Positions 11,915 to 24,800 of a stretch of 64,000 nt of DNA are shown here, piece after piece. Position 1 is the stretch's first letter. The number at the start of each line of letters is the position of its first letter. The position numbers were made by a program, and so were the translations under genes. Source of the stretch: Isoetes taiwanensis. Lineage: Eukaryota; Streptophyta; Lycopodiopsida; Isoetales; Isoetaceae. The notes below the pieces were generated by a model. The model did not search any database, had not been told where the DNA came from, and saw only the letters and a program-made list of their open reading frames with translations. The DNA lies in the NCBI GenBank assembly GCA_021234155.1, contig JAJEKV010000066.1, positions 6,360,800 to 6,424,799 on the forward strand, read 5' to 3'.

Positions 11915-12410
11915 TTTTCAAATTTCAAATTTTAACAAGGTGCTATGCACGAAGGGTTGCCCTTCGGTGGCCGAAGGTTGTGTTTTCACGGTTTTTTAAA
12001 AAATGGGTTTGTTTAGGTTTGATCAGTACTTGGGTTGCTTGTTCTATATTATAGAGCTTAATAGGGAAAATTTGATAGATTAGCCCGAAATTCAACACCA
12101 ATGTACTAACTTTAAGAAATTTCAAATAGGGTTTATATTTTTATTTTTCTTTTTTTCCACTTTCTTTCTTGTTCCAAGTACAAAGTTGAAGCATTAGAGG
12201 AAAAAGAACAATGTAGTCCCTTTTATTTTAGGTTTTTGAACATGTTCATGTATGTTTGTGTCTTGATTTGTCTTTGCCAAAATGCTTGGATTTTTTTGAA
12301 TTACTATAATGGCTAATATTTGCCTTTTCATTTTATGAAAGTTTCAAATTAGACATGGACAAATATTACAACCTCAATAAATCTTTCTTAGCTTAGTTTT
12401 ATAAAGATCC
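11915..12410. other. AT-rich intergenic DNA
   Basis: No gene or repeat recognised apart from A/T tracts. Confidence 0.5.
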
Positions 12411-12980
12411 TTTCCTCCTGCCTCATCGGGACTGGGAGATGCAACCCAGCGTAGCCCCTTTGGCTATGCACCCGGCAGGTTACGGTCCAACCCCAAGACT
12501 CTTCAACCTACTCTGCAAAGTGTGCATGGGAGGGGCGGATGGAGTGGACTACCCAACAACCATGTTCCTATGCCAGCCCAATCTATTGCAATGAATTCTG
12601 TCTGCATTCACTTTTGGAGGCCCAAGCCGTCAGTCCATACCTTGGAGTCTGAGCCCTTGGGTAGGATCCCCCATGTGATGATGATGCTATTGATATGCTA
12701 TTACATGTATGTTATGATGTGATCACCCTTCAAGGTGACTTTGTTGATGTATATTGATGTCATGTGCTTATGTTTACTTACGCTTCCGCAGCTAGGACGG
12801 CCCCGAGGGAAGACAGGGCAAATGACCCATCCATTCTTCCTCATTGATCCATTGTCAAGGATTGGTGTCTGGTGGATTGCCCCTGTCAGTTTGGCTGCCA
12901 GGGGGATGAGCTCCGCCTTCTGATACGATGGGAGCATCGTAGAGGAAGTAATGGACGTCAGAGTGGTATCAGAGCATGAT
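12411..12980 (+). mobile_element. Truncated LTR with primer binding site
   Basis: This matches the 3' part of the LTR at 48,743-49,576, with the same succession of CTCATCGGGA, GATGCAACCCAG, ACCCGGCAGG, GGAGGGGCGGATGGAGTGG, GATGTCATGTGCT and TTACGCTTCC. It ends ACGTCA, then a TGGTATCAGAGC primer binding site at 12,964-12,975 complementary to initiator-Met tRNA. The first half of the LTR is missing. It is an old, diverged relative of the two elements at 37-64 kb. Confidence 0.75.
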
Positions 12981-14183
12981 CTTGGTTGTTCGGCTGAAGC
13001 TCAAACTGGAGTGGTCCGGTACTGGCTTGGGCATTGGATGTGCAATGGGAAGCCTGTTCGCTGTGGTCGTGTCTCTATAGGGGGCTGTGGTTGCTCCTAA
13101 ACTGCCTCATGGATTGGGACATCTACAACCTTCACATATGAATGCATCTCGACTGTCGCCTCTGTTTGTACAATGGCATATGCTCGCAATATGTGTAGAG
13201 GTGTAGCGGGTGTTGGCGGCAGACTCTGAGCTAGTATATATTCCCTGTGCAAGATTTTGAAAAGGTATATCTAAGTTTTCTGGATTGGAGGAGATGCTTG
13301 CTGGAAGAGAAGAAGCTATAACGGGATTTGGGGACTCCACTACACCTGGCTCTGGTGTTGGCGGAGCTTGTTGCGAGCTTTACCTTTCTTGCCAAATCCT
13401 TTGCTTTCCTAGTCATGTAGAGAGGGTGAAAGACTGAATTGTGTAAGGAGCCGACTTGGGGGATGGACTAAGCTAGGGAAGACCAGACCTGGTGGGTAAT
13501 ATATGCAAATAACAGATCTGGAGGGGCTTGGGAAAGATCAAGTCAACCTGGGGATCATCAACTTAGCCCAGGGACAAAAACAATCCGAGCTGTGTGAGAA
13601 GAAAAAATTAGCCACGGCAATTGGAATATCAAACCAAGGCAATCGGAGTAAAAGGTTAAGCCCTGCATTGAATAGCTTCAACAGATAGCTTGTTCCAAAT
13701 ACATGAATACCCTATGCTAAGAGACTACATTGACACTGAACAAGAGCTGGAGAGCAATCCAACATATCCAAAAATAACCTATCTCATCATAACTGCCGAA
13801 ACGTATCCGTCTGTAGAATCACGAGGAAAGCTCTGAAATCAGGATCTTGTTGCACTGTGCTGGGTTTCTGTTCGTTGATGCTGAAGAGGGCTACCGAGGT
13901 GCTTATGAGCGATGAAGATGCTGGTGCAGAGCTGATGCTGGACTTTGCTAGGCAAAGGAAAAATTGTGATGCAGAAATCGTGTTGATGCAAGAACCGTAT
14001 CGAGGCAGAACCCCCTCCTCCCAATCTGATGCTGAACACGACTGGAGCTGTTGATTTGATGCTAGCCCCTAAGGGGGCTTAGGCTTGGCGCCTCAGGTCG
14101 AGCCTAACCAGTGAGGCGGCATGGAAGAAGAGGCCAATGGGCAGGTACAGATGGAGCAAGACACATAGAGCAATATAGCACGT
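12981..14183. other. Probable retrotransposon interior debris; no gene recognised
   Basis: The sequence directly follows the truncated LTR and may be its degenerate interior. No gag, protease or reverse transcriptase motif is visible. Confidence 0.35.
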
Positions 14184-15735
14184 ATGTCTCATAGACCAAC
14201 ACTGGATGTTAGGATGCTCTTTCTCCTTCTAAGCTGGATTTGGGCCTTTTCTTTGACCAACAATTGTGTCAGCTATAAGTGGAACCTCAAGAAATTTGTG
14301 CCTCAAACCATCTTATATGCTAGACTGCGTCAACTGGGGCTCCCGCTGCCTGTGCAGAATGCCATATACAGGTTGTATGAGAGTTGTTTTGGCAGGATGC
14401 AGCCGACGGGCCAAGCATTCACCAGTAGTATCGGGGGTCCGCGAGGTTGCCCCCTCTCGCCAACACTTTTTGGCCTCTACATTGATCGGTTAGAGCCACG
14501 GCTTCTCGAGCATGGGGGGATGGCATACGGCTTTTGCACCGGGTCATCCGCCGGCTCATCTATCTTGACGATGTTGGCTTTCTTTGCCCACACCCCGAAG
14601 CTATCGTAGATCTCACTGGATGCCCTAGACACATTTTGTCGGGCTCTGGACATGCGCGTCAATCAGCCAAGACCGGGTGGTTCTCATATCCTCTTCCGCC
14701 ACCCCATGCCTCCTGCACTCACATATCGGGGGCGGCACAGGGCGTCACGCCCACCTACAAGTACCTAGGTGGAGTTCCCTCCTCGCTCTATGGAGGCGCC
14801 TATCCGCTTAAGGGTGACAAAGAAGGCCGGAAAGCGCTTTTATGCCATGCGTAAACAACAGCCACCGTGCGAGCTATATGATTGGGGACATCGGCCACAT
14901 CCGCTCCGCACCGGTCGAGCCTCGCCCTTCAGCGGGGGGTCGAAAGTTTGGGGCCCTGGCCGCCTCTTTGGCGCACTGAATGACTTGGAGCAGTGTAAGG
15001 CATTTTTGGCACGGGCACTTGGGTGAAACCTTCAGTCCCCATCGATTCTCACTGCAGAAACCGGATTCTTGCCGCCTTCGGCAGCCCTTGATAGACACAT
15101 CGCCTATTTTCGAGTGGTTACTATGGGTGATGCTCTGCCCCGCGACTGGCTTACACATCGGGCCATGAGTCCGCAAATGCTTAGGGCCTTGTTGGAGGGG
15201 TAAGAGAGATCAGTGGTTCGCCAGATGGAACGCGGCAGAGCACGATGAGGCGTCGCGTCTGGTAATGGCCGACCGTCGTGATGACTGGAGTACCTAGATG
15301 CTTGTTTCTGGGCAAGCTCGGGACCCCATTGCTCTAGAGCAGTCAAAATGGCCCATTACAAGGAGCACATCAACCCGTGTTAGCGGGGCCCACTCTACTG
15401 CGTTCCCGGTACCCCCTGAAGCGCAGACTCATTGCCTCCATTCGCGACAGGTGCCCACCATCTTCGCGATCGAGGGCGGGAAGGTGGATTGGGGAGCCCC
15501 GCCAGGGCAGCTCTGTCAATCTTTGTCAAGCGGGTGCCATTGAGGATGAGTCTCACACTTTCCGAGTTGCCCAAATTCGGTCGGATCCGGGCGATATCGC
15601 TCCCTTAGTAATGCCGGACGGCGTGCCCTTGCATTTGCTGATGAACACACCGTCGATGTCGTGCCCCGGGGTCATATATCCGAGGTACCGGACCCGCGAG
15701 GTCACCTTTGCCCCCACTTTGCCGTCCGACTAGGC
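14184..15735 (+). pseudogene. LINE reverse transcriptase relic, multiply frameshifted
   Basis: Reverse transcriptase signatures occur in order on the plus strand but in changing frames. They are VPQTILYARLRQLGLP then GGPRGCPLSPTLFGLYID (14,290-14,500), the catalytic box as YLDDVGFL (about 14,560), GVTPTYKYLG, and a zf-RVT-like end with IEDESHTF and a PLHLLMNT block near 15,540-15,660. At least four frame changes and several stops separate them. The order matches the LINE at 24-26 kb, so this is an old, GC-rich non-LTR copy. A (CTTC)n tract at 15,950-15,972 may mark its tail. Confidence 0.7.
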
Positions 15736-15739
15736 ACTA

Positions 15740-17427
15740 CGGGGGTGGTGAAGCATGACTCAGTATATATTGGGATGTTTTACGCATTTTATATGATTAG
15801 CACGGTTTGTCGGCCCAGGTGATTGTTTGCCACGGTTTTTCCTCGAAAACCCCTTCGGGCGGGGGTTTTTAATCCGGGCGAAGAATCCGCTTCTTTTTTT
15901 TTGTATTGGGTCCCATAGACCGATTGGTCTCCGTGGACGATAAAAGTACCTTCCTTCCTTCCTTCCTTCCTCCACATCCATCAATCAATATAATCTTTTT
16001 TGTGGCTATCAAATTTTTAGATAATTATTGTTGAAGCAAGTTTCAACATTGTGTCCAATAATGTTGCTCCAAGTCCTTCCTTTTTCTTTTTCCTTCTTTG
16101 GGATCAAAGTGAGAGAATGATACAATGATCAACACGTTATACAAGCTCCTCCAAATGATAGAAGTGTCTAAGGGAGAAACTAACAAAATATTCATATTTA
16201 ACAACCATAATCTTGGACTTTCTAAAGGTGTGTATAGGAATGTATTAGCATTATGTAGTTATAAAACTGCTTCTATTAATTATATTTAATTGCTTACAAC
16301 TTTATCTAATATGTAATTGAGCAACATTAATGTTTCCCCGACAACAATGATATTGAGCAGTGTCAAATCTAAAATAGAACCTTCCGGTTAAGACGTATAG
16401 ACATGATGGGGGCTTTTTTCTTTTTAATTCTTCTGGAATGGCTCTAATTAATTCAAAGATGGTTTTATACAGAGACATTTAATGTGTCTGAAAAATGAGA
16501 TTAATGTTCCCTTGATAGCGACACGGAAATTGATGAACATGTCTGACGATATCTTGATGACGTTGCCATTGCTGAGGGAAGAATAGTAGACCAGAGAAAT
16601 TTTATACTTATTGCATAATCTAGACTATCTAGACTATATCGTCATAACCTAGAATACCTAGACTATCATTATTGCATAATCTAAACTATCTTGTTACTCC
16701 TCATAATTTTCATGTGATAATGAAACCAAACACATGGAGCAAGTTTGAGTTTGTTTATTTATGGGAATATAACAAAGCTTATTAATTGTACTTTTGATAG
16801 TAAACTAGGTTGGCATCTAGATAGTATTCCATCACCTTGCCCATGTGTTGTACCATCTTGCATCAAGAATTTATTCAATGGCAATGCTTGGAATAATCAC
16901 ATGGAATCAAACTTTACCCATTTAAAAGTGCAAAGAATCTGATGACCAGATGGATTTGTAGACTAGAATAAAGTAAGTGTATTAACCTCTTAACACCGTC
17001 GACATCAAATATTGACAACATTACTAACATGTGGGAAATAGTTTACTTAATTTCACAAATTTATTAGATATCTAGATGTTGAAGTGCTTGGGGAGAGATA
17101 CCCCACTATCTATGAACACTGACTTGTGGAACTTGTGAAACAACTGCTTAGTCCACATACATAGATGATTAATGCATGTTACAATAAGCTAGTCAATTGA
17201 AAGATCTGCTATGTTTAGTTAATTTTCCTCTAATTGATTTCTGTAAATGGATATTATTACTATTACATCGACTAACTTAGATATAGTTGTGTTGATTTGG
17301 AGCAATCAAGAATTGACTAACTTACATTATGCAAATTGCTCATAAAAGTGACATATTTTTGTGTAGGAAAGTAAAATATCTTACGAACTTAAAATTTTCA
17401 TCTCTTGAATATTGTTTATCCTTGAGA
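15740..17427. other. AT-rich intergenic DNA
   Basis: No gene supported. A CTAGACTATC-type motif recurs several times at about 16,615-16,692 in an imperfect short tandem array. Confidence 0.45.
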
Positions 17428-17761
17428 CTAGGAACGTGTGCCCGGCAATGCCGGGCATTAGCCGTGGACATGTGTTATGGTGGCTGTAATGGAGTTTGTA
17501 AGGAACAAAATGTTATAGATTTTCCATGTCTATAGATGGATCAAAGTGTGAAGATGTGAAGTTTTGTTTGCATGATTAATGTTGAAATGGATAATCTATT
17601 CAATGCATCCACCCCAACCTAGCCATTTTTCCTGTGCAAAACATTATTTGCATCAACCGTAGATATAACAAAGAATTGAAGATTTAAATGGCCAGATTCA
17701 ATAGAAGCAAAGGGGGGATCCAGGTTTCAAGCTATTATCTATATAATACAACATTATAAGA
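17428..17761 (-). mobile_element. Mini-Helitron (~334 bp)
   Basis: Read on the minus strand it begins A|TCTTATAATGTTG at 17,761. It ends with a hairpin (arms TGCCCGGC/GCCGGGCA, 17,457-17,439), ACACGTTC and CTAG at 17,431-17,428, followed by T. Insertion between A and T is the Helitron rule. The 3' end is nearly identical to the one at 2,825-2,854. Non-coding, so it depends on an autonomous element elsewhere. Confidence 0.65.
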
Positions 17762-18114
17762 TATACCATACTTGATGGTCGTTTCAAATGCAAGCAATAT
17801 CGTGTAGAACTGTACATAAGGGGGTCCTACCTCTGCCCAAATGAAGATCAGAAGATGATTCCACATCAAGAAAGAAAGCTATAAACGATAAAGAATGTAT
17901 AAGCAAATATGCCAATTCAGATCTCAAAACCAATCAGAAGGATCAAAATGAAAGAGCAAGTGACCTTTTACCTTTAAAGCATTGAGAGCAAATCTTTACT
18001 TCTAAAAACTGAAGCAGCCTTCAAATTTGCAAAACAGCAAGTTGACCCTAACCCCTGCAGATGCACAGTTTAAACTTATTACGAAACAATATAATATTTA
18101 CTGGATTAAATGGA
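17762..18114. other. Intergenic
   Basis: No gene or structured repeat recognised. Confidence 0.4.
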
Positions 18115-18265
18115 TCTCGCTTAAAGCATAGTCTAGTCTCTGGTTCACAAAAATTAATGTAAGAATCTAAGTTTAATCATTCTCTAGCATTTTTTTGGCT
18201 TAAAGCATAATCAAGCCTCCGGTTCACAAAGATTAATGTAAGAATCTAAGTCTAATCATCCTCAG
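18115..18265. repeat. ~80-bp tandem duplication
   Basis: Two copies share GCTTAAAGCATA, GGTTCACAAA, ATTAATGTAAGAATCTAAG and TAATCAT(T/C)CT with a few differences; the second starts near 18,198. Confidence 0.75.
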
Positions 18266-18375
18266 CCTACCTGATTGAATGATATTGCATTACAGTACCA
18301 ATATACACCCAGAAGCAAAACTGATAGAAGATCAAGACGTATTTCAAAACCACTAAAACTGTAAGAAGAAGCTCC

Positions 18376-18639
18376 TCACCCAAATTTTCCAGTTTGCTGA
18401 GCAAGCTTGAGAATATCATGGCCAATTTTCCATGGATTTGAGATCAAAATTGCACATTTGCAAACATAGAGATTCATATATGGACACTGGATATGGTTAT
18501 ATTGTGTTAAAACATCTAAATTATCCTGCAAGAAAGGTATGATAGCCTTAACAAACAGAGTAGAGAGATTACCCGAGCCCATCTCAGCAAACCCATCTTC
18601 AAAATGGTCGCTATGCCATTCTTCAAAACCTTCCATCAC
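18376..18639 (-). other. Unidentified open frame, possible exon
   Basis: This minus-strand frame of 87 codons reads like ordinary protein (MMEGFEEWHSDHF at the start, HDILKLAQQTGKFG at the end) and has balanced composition, but I do not recognise a family. Further minus-strand pieces lie upstream (near 18,850-18,960 and 19,080-19,230) without provable splice sites. It may be a degraded or captured gene fragment. Confidence 0.25.
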
Positions 18640-20983
18640 AATAAAGAATGGATTATGAAGTGATATCAGAGAGGCGGTTTCTCACCGTTGCATGATCTAC
18701 ATAATAAAAGCCAAGATTCATGAGTGCTATGCGTTCATGTGTTTTAGATAACTTCTAAAGCACAATAAGATGAACAACAACAAAAGATGAAGCCCACAAA
18801 CCTTGAGAAAAATAGCTACTTACCGAGGACGTTCCAAATCAAATCATCATCAGTTCAGACAAAGAATAAGGGGAATTGATAGAAGATGGGTTCACCTTCT
18901 TGCACAATAGTGAAACGACCTTGGATGATGCTTGATTTAGGGTCCTTACCAATCCAAAAGCAGTAACTTAATACAAAAATAAAAGCATTTGGAGTATAAA
19001 GCAAGGTCCTCCATTCCGGTGCCAAATCCCTTCAATGAGAATGGAGCAAGGCCCAAGAGCACCCAGAACTACTTTGGGTTCACCCGAGAGATGCTGTGCA
19101 GGAAGAGGGCATTGAAGAAGAGAGAAAAATGTGCAGGAAGAGTGCATAAAAGAGGAGCTGCCACATATTAGAGTAGAAAAAAGACATGCAATCAAACATG
19201 CAAAAAATAAATAAACATACAAAACCAAAAACTTTACTTATGACCCGAGCTTGATTTTTCTTTGTGAACTCTTTTTCCCTATGATATGGAGCTGCAAGGA
19301 TGAACTTGCGATGCTGCTCTTGTTTGCAGGAGACGAACAACGACCCCAAGCTGGCTAATGAACGGGTCGTGCAAGTTTGAAAACAAAGAAAGTAAGAGAA
19401 GAAAAGGGTCACCTTTGCTTCTGTACAGATTCTGTCGTGCAGAACAAATAACTGTGGACATGTAACTTGCAGTGCCATTACTTTCCATCCATTTCCTTCA
19501 AGGATCGCTCAAGATTTCCCAAGGTTCTGGCGAAGTAATGACCTGCAGTTTTCGTATCAGAAAAAGCGAGATGCATTTTAAAACTGTAACTTGCAGTGTC
19601 GTTACTCTGCATCCATTACCTTTAAAACGCCACTCCAAGTTGTCTCGGCCATGAGACAGGAGGCGCCAATCCAGGTGCTCTCGGCTTTGAGAGACAGGAA
19701 GCGAGGCTTGAATAAAATTCAAAATTTGCAGGGAATAGCATAGGCATCCCGCAAGCAGCAAAGGGAACGCCGCATGCGGCGTTACATGCGGCAATCGGTG
19801 GCACAGTCCCCAACCCCATCCCAAAATAAAAAAGAAGATGTACTAAGTAAAGGATACTTCTTACGAAAAATTGTATGTTTTGAAGTGCCAAATACAGAGC
19901 AAGCTGTATTTTATTGAAGAGTCCATGCCAGATTATATTAAAAAGGAAAAATAGATAGGAGAAAATGATATGACTTAGCCTTACCAAACAAATTTGGAAT
20001 CTAACTTAGTTCTCATTTCCTATGAGAACTAAAAAATCTATTCTATTCTATTCTTATATGAATGGAAAGTAACTGAGAGCCTGGCGCCATAGCAAAATGC
20101 TTGTGCATGCCTATAATCTTTATATATACTAAAGGGATTTTGAGGGTATGTGATCAACTTTCATTATGAACCATTGATGCAAATGAATGGTCCGGATTGG
20201 GAGATATATCTGGTTGAAATTAAGTTTTTAAGAAACATGGGAGTAAGTGGGCATTTTGGGCCGTTAATTTTTTTTTTTAATTTATTTTGATACATTGTAT
20301 TTACAGTTTTGTTTCACAGGCGACTCTATTAGTACCTACGACCTCTGTTCGACCCTTTCATCCAACAATGAACTGGCTACTATGGGTCTGTCTTCTTATC
20401 TAGAGATCTGTATTGTTGTTCGCATTGGTATTGCAAGCTACATGTCCTTTTTTCAATCCAGAGTATGTAGTCTTATAACTTTTTGAAAGATTTGCACACA
20501 TTACTTGTCGACTTTCTTCCTAATCCACCATGAAATTACAGGCATTCATGTAATTCACCTATTCATTCTAAGTTGCCGAGATCACTTGCTCGAATGGTTT
20601 TGGTTTAAAATACTTGCATGTTGAAAGCTAGGTCAAGCTTGAACTTGTGTACTTCCATGGCATAATGTTGATGTTTCTATTTTGGTGGCTCTTTTCATTA
20701 GCAAAACCAAATTTATGAACCCACAAGCTCTTGGAGCAGAGCGGAGCTTTGTGGAAGGAGCATTATGTTGTGGTTCCATTGACATACAAAAATGGCGCAA
20801 TGAATTTTTCTCCCTTCCAATCTGAGTTGGTTATCCTAGCTAAAGCTCTTGGCTAAGCCTTAAGCCATGGTCAGTTTTCTTTGGAATTTCATAGGAGACT
20901 GCAAATGGAGTGTAGATCAAGGCTCCTGATATCGATGACATACAAAATCCTTTGTGGAATGCCCCATTTGTTCTATGCCAATG
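18640..20983. other. Mostly unassigned; small repeats
   Basis: A short segment containing AACTTGCAGTG is duplicated at 19,465-19,498 and 19,587-19,620. A 9-bp perfect inverted repeat, AGTTCTCAT/ATGAGAACT, lies at about 20,009-20,031 beside a (CTATT)n tract. No gene is supported. Confidence 0.4.
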
Positions 20984-21302
20984 GGTAAAAGCATGTTAGG
21001 GTGTACCACTTTTGGAACCTGCAAAAGTACATACACTAGGTACTTCAGAACTGGGTACTTTCTCATTTTTCTTTTCATTAAAACTAGTACAAAAGTCCAA
21101 AATAAAAGTCAAGGACGTGTTAATATTTAAAGGTAAGATAAATATAATGCTATCTAAGCCCAAAATATATATAAAAGTTCTAAAATGTACCTTTTATTGA
21201 CATATTACACAGGTACCCAGTACCCAGTCCTGGGTACCTTTTTAGGTACTTTTTTAGTCACTAAATAATACTTTTTAAGGGACACCCTAACATGCTTTCA
21301 CC
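20984..21302. mobile_element. 319-bp MITE with terminal inverted repeats
   Basis: The left end GGTAAAAGCATGTTAGGGTG and the right end are inverted copies with one change near the tip. They are flanked by a 6-bp direct repeat CCAATG (20,978-20,983 and 21,303-21,308). The interior is AT-rich and has an inverted series of GGTACC-type motifs. A second, truncated copy in opposite orientation lies at 36,130. No coding capacity; the superfamily is not clear. Confidence 0.8.
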
Positions 21303-21802
21303 CCAATGTAAGTTTTTTCTGTTGTTTTTTATCAGAAGATGGCTTAAGTTTTTTTTTGAATGCTTCATTCCTTTATTGTCTAAATGTCTATCCTTTGCAG
21401 ATCTCTTCCGCAAAAATGGAGGCATGCCCCATCTATACTGCTCCAATGTAAGTTTCTTATTTTGGTTCTCAAACCAATGGTTTTGGGGGATTATATTCCA
21501 TGTATAATGTTTTTTTTTTTTGGCACAGAGCATGAATGTTTCTTGAAGCTCACAATTATTTTACTTTAATGGTTGGAAATTGAGTGTAAATTTATACAGG
21601 GTCTTTTTTCATGGGCACTTTGGTTTTTTTTTATCCATATCGAAAGTTTGAACGAAGTTAAGCATAATAAACAAGTTGGTACTAAGGAACATAACCATAT
21701 AACACAATCAATAAGTCATTATGTATCATGAATACACAGACACATAGAATGGCCTTTCATATAGATACTGAAGTTGTAATGAACATAAAGCTTCTATAAA
21801 CC
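21303..21802. other. Downstream flank of the Mutator-like gene
   Basis: T-rich non-coding sequence between the MITE and the Mutator-like gene. I could not identify Mutator terminal inverted repeats here. Confidence 0.4.
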
Positions 21803-24800
21803 TTACGACGCGAGCAAATTTGCTAAAGTAGTATCAGATAGAATTGGCTGAATCAAGGTCAAATCAGCTGCTGGATCTTTTCCTAATATCTTTATCAGAA
21901 CATAGAACATATGTTTGCAAGGAGTATAATTGTTCTTCAATGCTTTGCTTCGAAACTCAGGGCAAGTGCAAGCAGGCTCTTTCTTGATGCTGACCGTATA
22001 TGTTTGCCTCTCCCTCTCCAAAAGAAAATCAACATGCCAATTTACCTGTAGCACATATGGAGTTACACTAATGTTACCCATATCTTTGCTCCTTTCCAAG
22101 TTCACTTCACACTGCCTACTTAATTTTGACCTCCTCTTAACCCGTTTACCATCCCATCGCATCGATGTTCCTGAACGCAGGATGCTTGCCTCTTCTGTGT
22201 AGGATCCAGGGCTAGGCTCCATAACAGTCCTGTGTAAGCCCTCTAACTTGTACCCACCATTTTGAAGAACTTGAAGTTCATCCCGTGTGATGCATGTATC
22301 TGTTGCAACTGGCCATAGAATAGGTTTTGGTGGAACCTCTTGTAAACTAGGATGTGGATACCATGTGCACTTTAAGTTATCTCCACAGAACCAGAAGAAC
22401 TGCTCACAATTACCACCCCTAAATGTTCTGATACCATAAAATGAAGGAGCAGTTGTAGATACTATACCCTTGTTGACAAGCTTGTCATATTTTTTTCCAT
22501 TTATGCTTGTCCTCCCTTGACATCTGACTTTACTACCTGCTGTAGTCCTTCGAATAGCCCAGTTAGTGTTTGCAACCTGCCTTTCTCTTATTAGAATGTC
22601 TTTACTATTGAACAGATTTCTTACAACAGGATCATCTCTAGCTACACGAGGTATGTTAATAGCTTCCTTATCTGGTCTATGTGCTCCCTTTTCACTGTGA
22701 CTACTACCAGCTACGTCCAAATTCTTTCTTTTCAGTATAGTTTGATCGTTTCCTCCTGTTCCCATGCTATGTATGGGCATCCCTTGCCTCATAGCTTCTT
22801 TATTTACAAAAGAGCTTGCCTCAGAAGGTTTTATACCGCTATTAAGTCTACCTTGTAGCCTTGAAAATAACATAGAGAGTCCTGGACCAGTCCCTACGTA
22901 ATTGTGATCTAGATATGATTTGTACTTTGCACTCTGTAAAATAGCTTCTGTCAAATAAAATAAACTGGCATCATACAATGAGAGGGTCTTCTTGTAACCA
23001 GTCCCATGTCTGGATTCAGAGAGATTTGTGTCTAGAATATGTATTGCAGATGCTATACTTTTTTTGGCCTTCATAAAATTCCCCCATCTACCGACCCTTT
23101 GATGCCACCATGATAACCATGAAGATAGCGCATTGCATCAGTTTTTGTTGTATTTCCAGGAAGCCACTGAAGAATAGAATGATATTGATTTTCTGCATCT
23201 TCATGGCTACAACTGAGCCTCCAACTTCTGCATTGGTCTAGGAAAGATTGTCTACTCTCTGGGCTTAGATGCTTCTTTGTTTGCCTTTGCAAACACTGTT
23301 CAAAGTGGAAAACACATGATCTTTCCTTTTCTGAATTTGGCTCGCCTCTGAAGAAGACTTCTCGGACGACATTCCAATTTGCCTGGGCCTCGTCAGCCAT
23401 AAATCCATGAAATTGTGCTGGTGGAAAGCCCCTACTTTTTAGCACTTTGTTCATTTTTCTCCAGAACTTCTTTTGAGATTCTACATCCTCTGTCTTCATT
23501 TCGCATACAACAATAATTTGTAGACCTCGTATCCTAGTAAACAATATAGATACAATGGATATCTTTGTGCAATAAATATATTTTATAATTGTCAATAAAT
23601 ATATTTTATAATTGTAATGTAATGTATTAGTCAAGCTCACTTTGGGCCTTGAAAGACCATGGAGCTTCCAAGTACAGGTTTAAGCAATTTACAACTGCAA
23701 TAATAAAGAACGGTGTGAATCTACCGCCTTAAAATATGGACCTAATATTAGAGGTGACAACTGAAATAAAGATTTAAAATCAAGTGCTTGAATGCCGAAC
23801 TTGTCTCTTATCTCCTTGTAAGCGGGGCAGCCTGTAAAAACATGATGCTCATCCTCAATGCTATCTGACTCACAAACTTTACATAGCCTCTCCTCAACTG
23901 GGATTTTATACCAACGTCCTGTCTCCATTGCAAGTCTGTGTGAACTCGTCCTGTATCTCGCTATGACCTGCTTAAAATATTTTGGCATGTTAGCATTTAT
24001 ATAGTCTTGACTCTTATACTCACTGATTGAATTTACACATGATATGTAATGCGTTAGCCGACTGCCCTGAACTGCCCATAAGCGTTCAATGGAAAGCTGC
24101 TCAAGCAGGGTCCTTGTGTCTTCCTTATTTTCTGGTCAATTCGTATCAGTTACCCCCCATTTACTTGGCCAATTTTTCAGATCATGTAACCATCCCTGCT
24201 GATCCGTGGATACAAACGCTTGATATGAGATGCGATCAGACGCTTGATTCTTCACCCTGTTGACAAAATTGATTGCCTGAAATAGTGCTTCAAGCTCAAG
24301 TGGGAATATCCCTGTTTCTGCAAGCATTATTGCATATGGTGTCTGTGCTTTGATGCCTAACTCTTCTCGCATGAATACTTTTTGCACGTATTCAATCTGT
24401 CCCCAAAGCTTAGATGAGATACTTGGCCCCCAAATCGGTGCTCCGTAAAGCAAAACCGGTTGCACTAAGGTCTTATATAAGATCTTTTTGAGCCCCCAAT
24501 CTGAAAGTGATGCCTTCGAGCATTTTACAAGCATGCTATATAGAGCAGATTTTCCTCCAGTTACTCTTCTCTTAATACATTCCTTCCAATTATATTTTGT
24601 CGAGAAATCTAGCCCCAAGTATTTATAGCTCTCCACTGTTTCTAGCTCTTGTCCCTGATAGACAAATGTTGGCCTGTCCTTTGTTCCAAAGACCATTATC
24701 TTTGATTTTGATGTATTTACTCGCATTGTCTTCTCCTCACAAAAGGACTCCAAGATGTCCAAGAGATCTTGCAATGCTTTCTTCTTGTTTGCAACCAAGA

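Noticed and set aside
20117-20983. Helitron-like 5' end TCTTTATATATACTAAAGGG after A
   Set aside because: No matching hairpin plus CTAG 3' end was found downstream.
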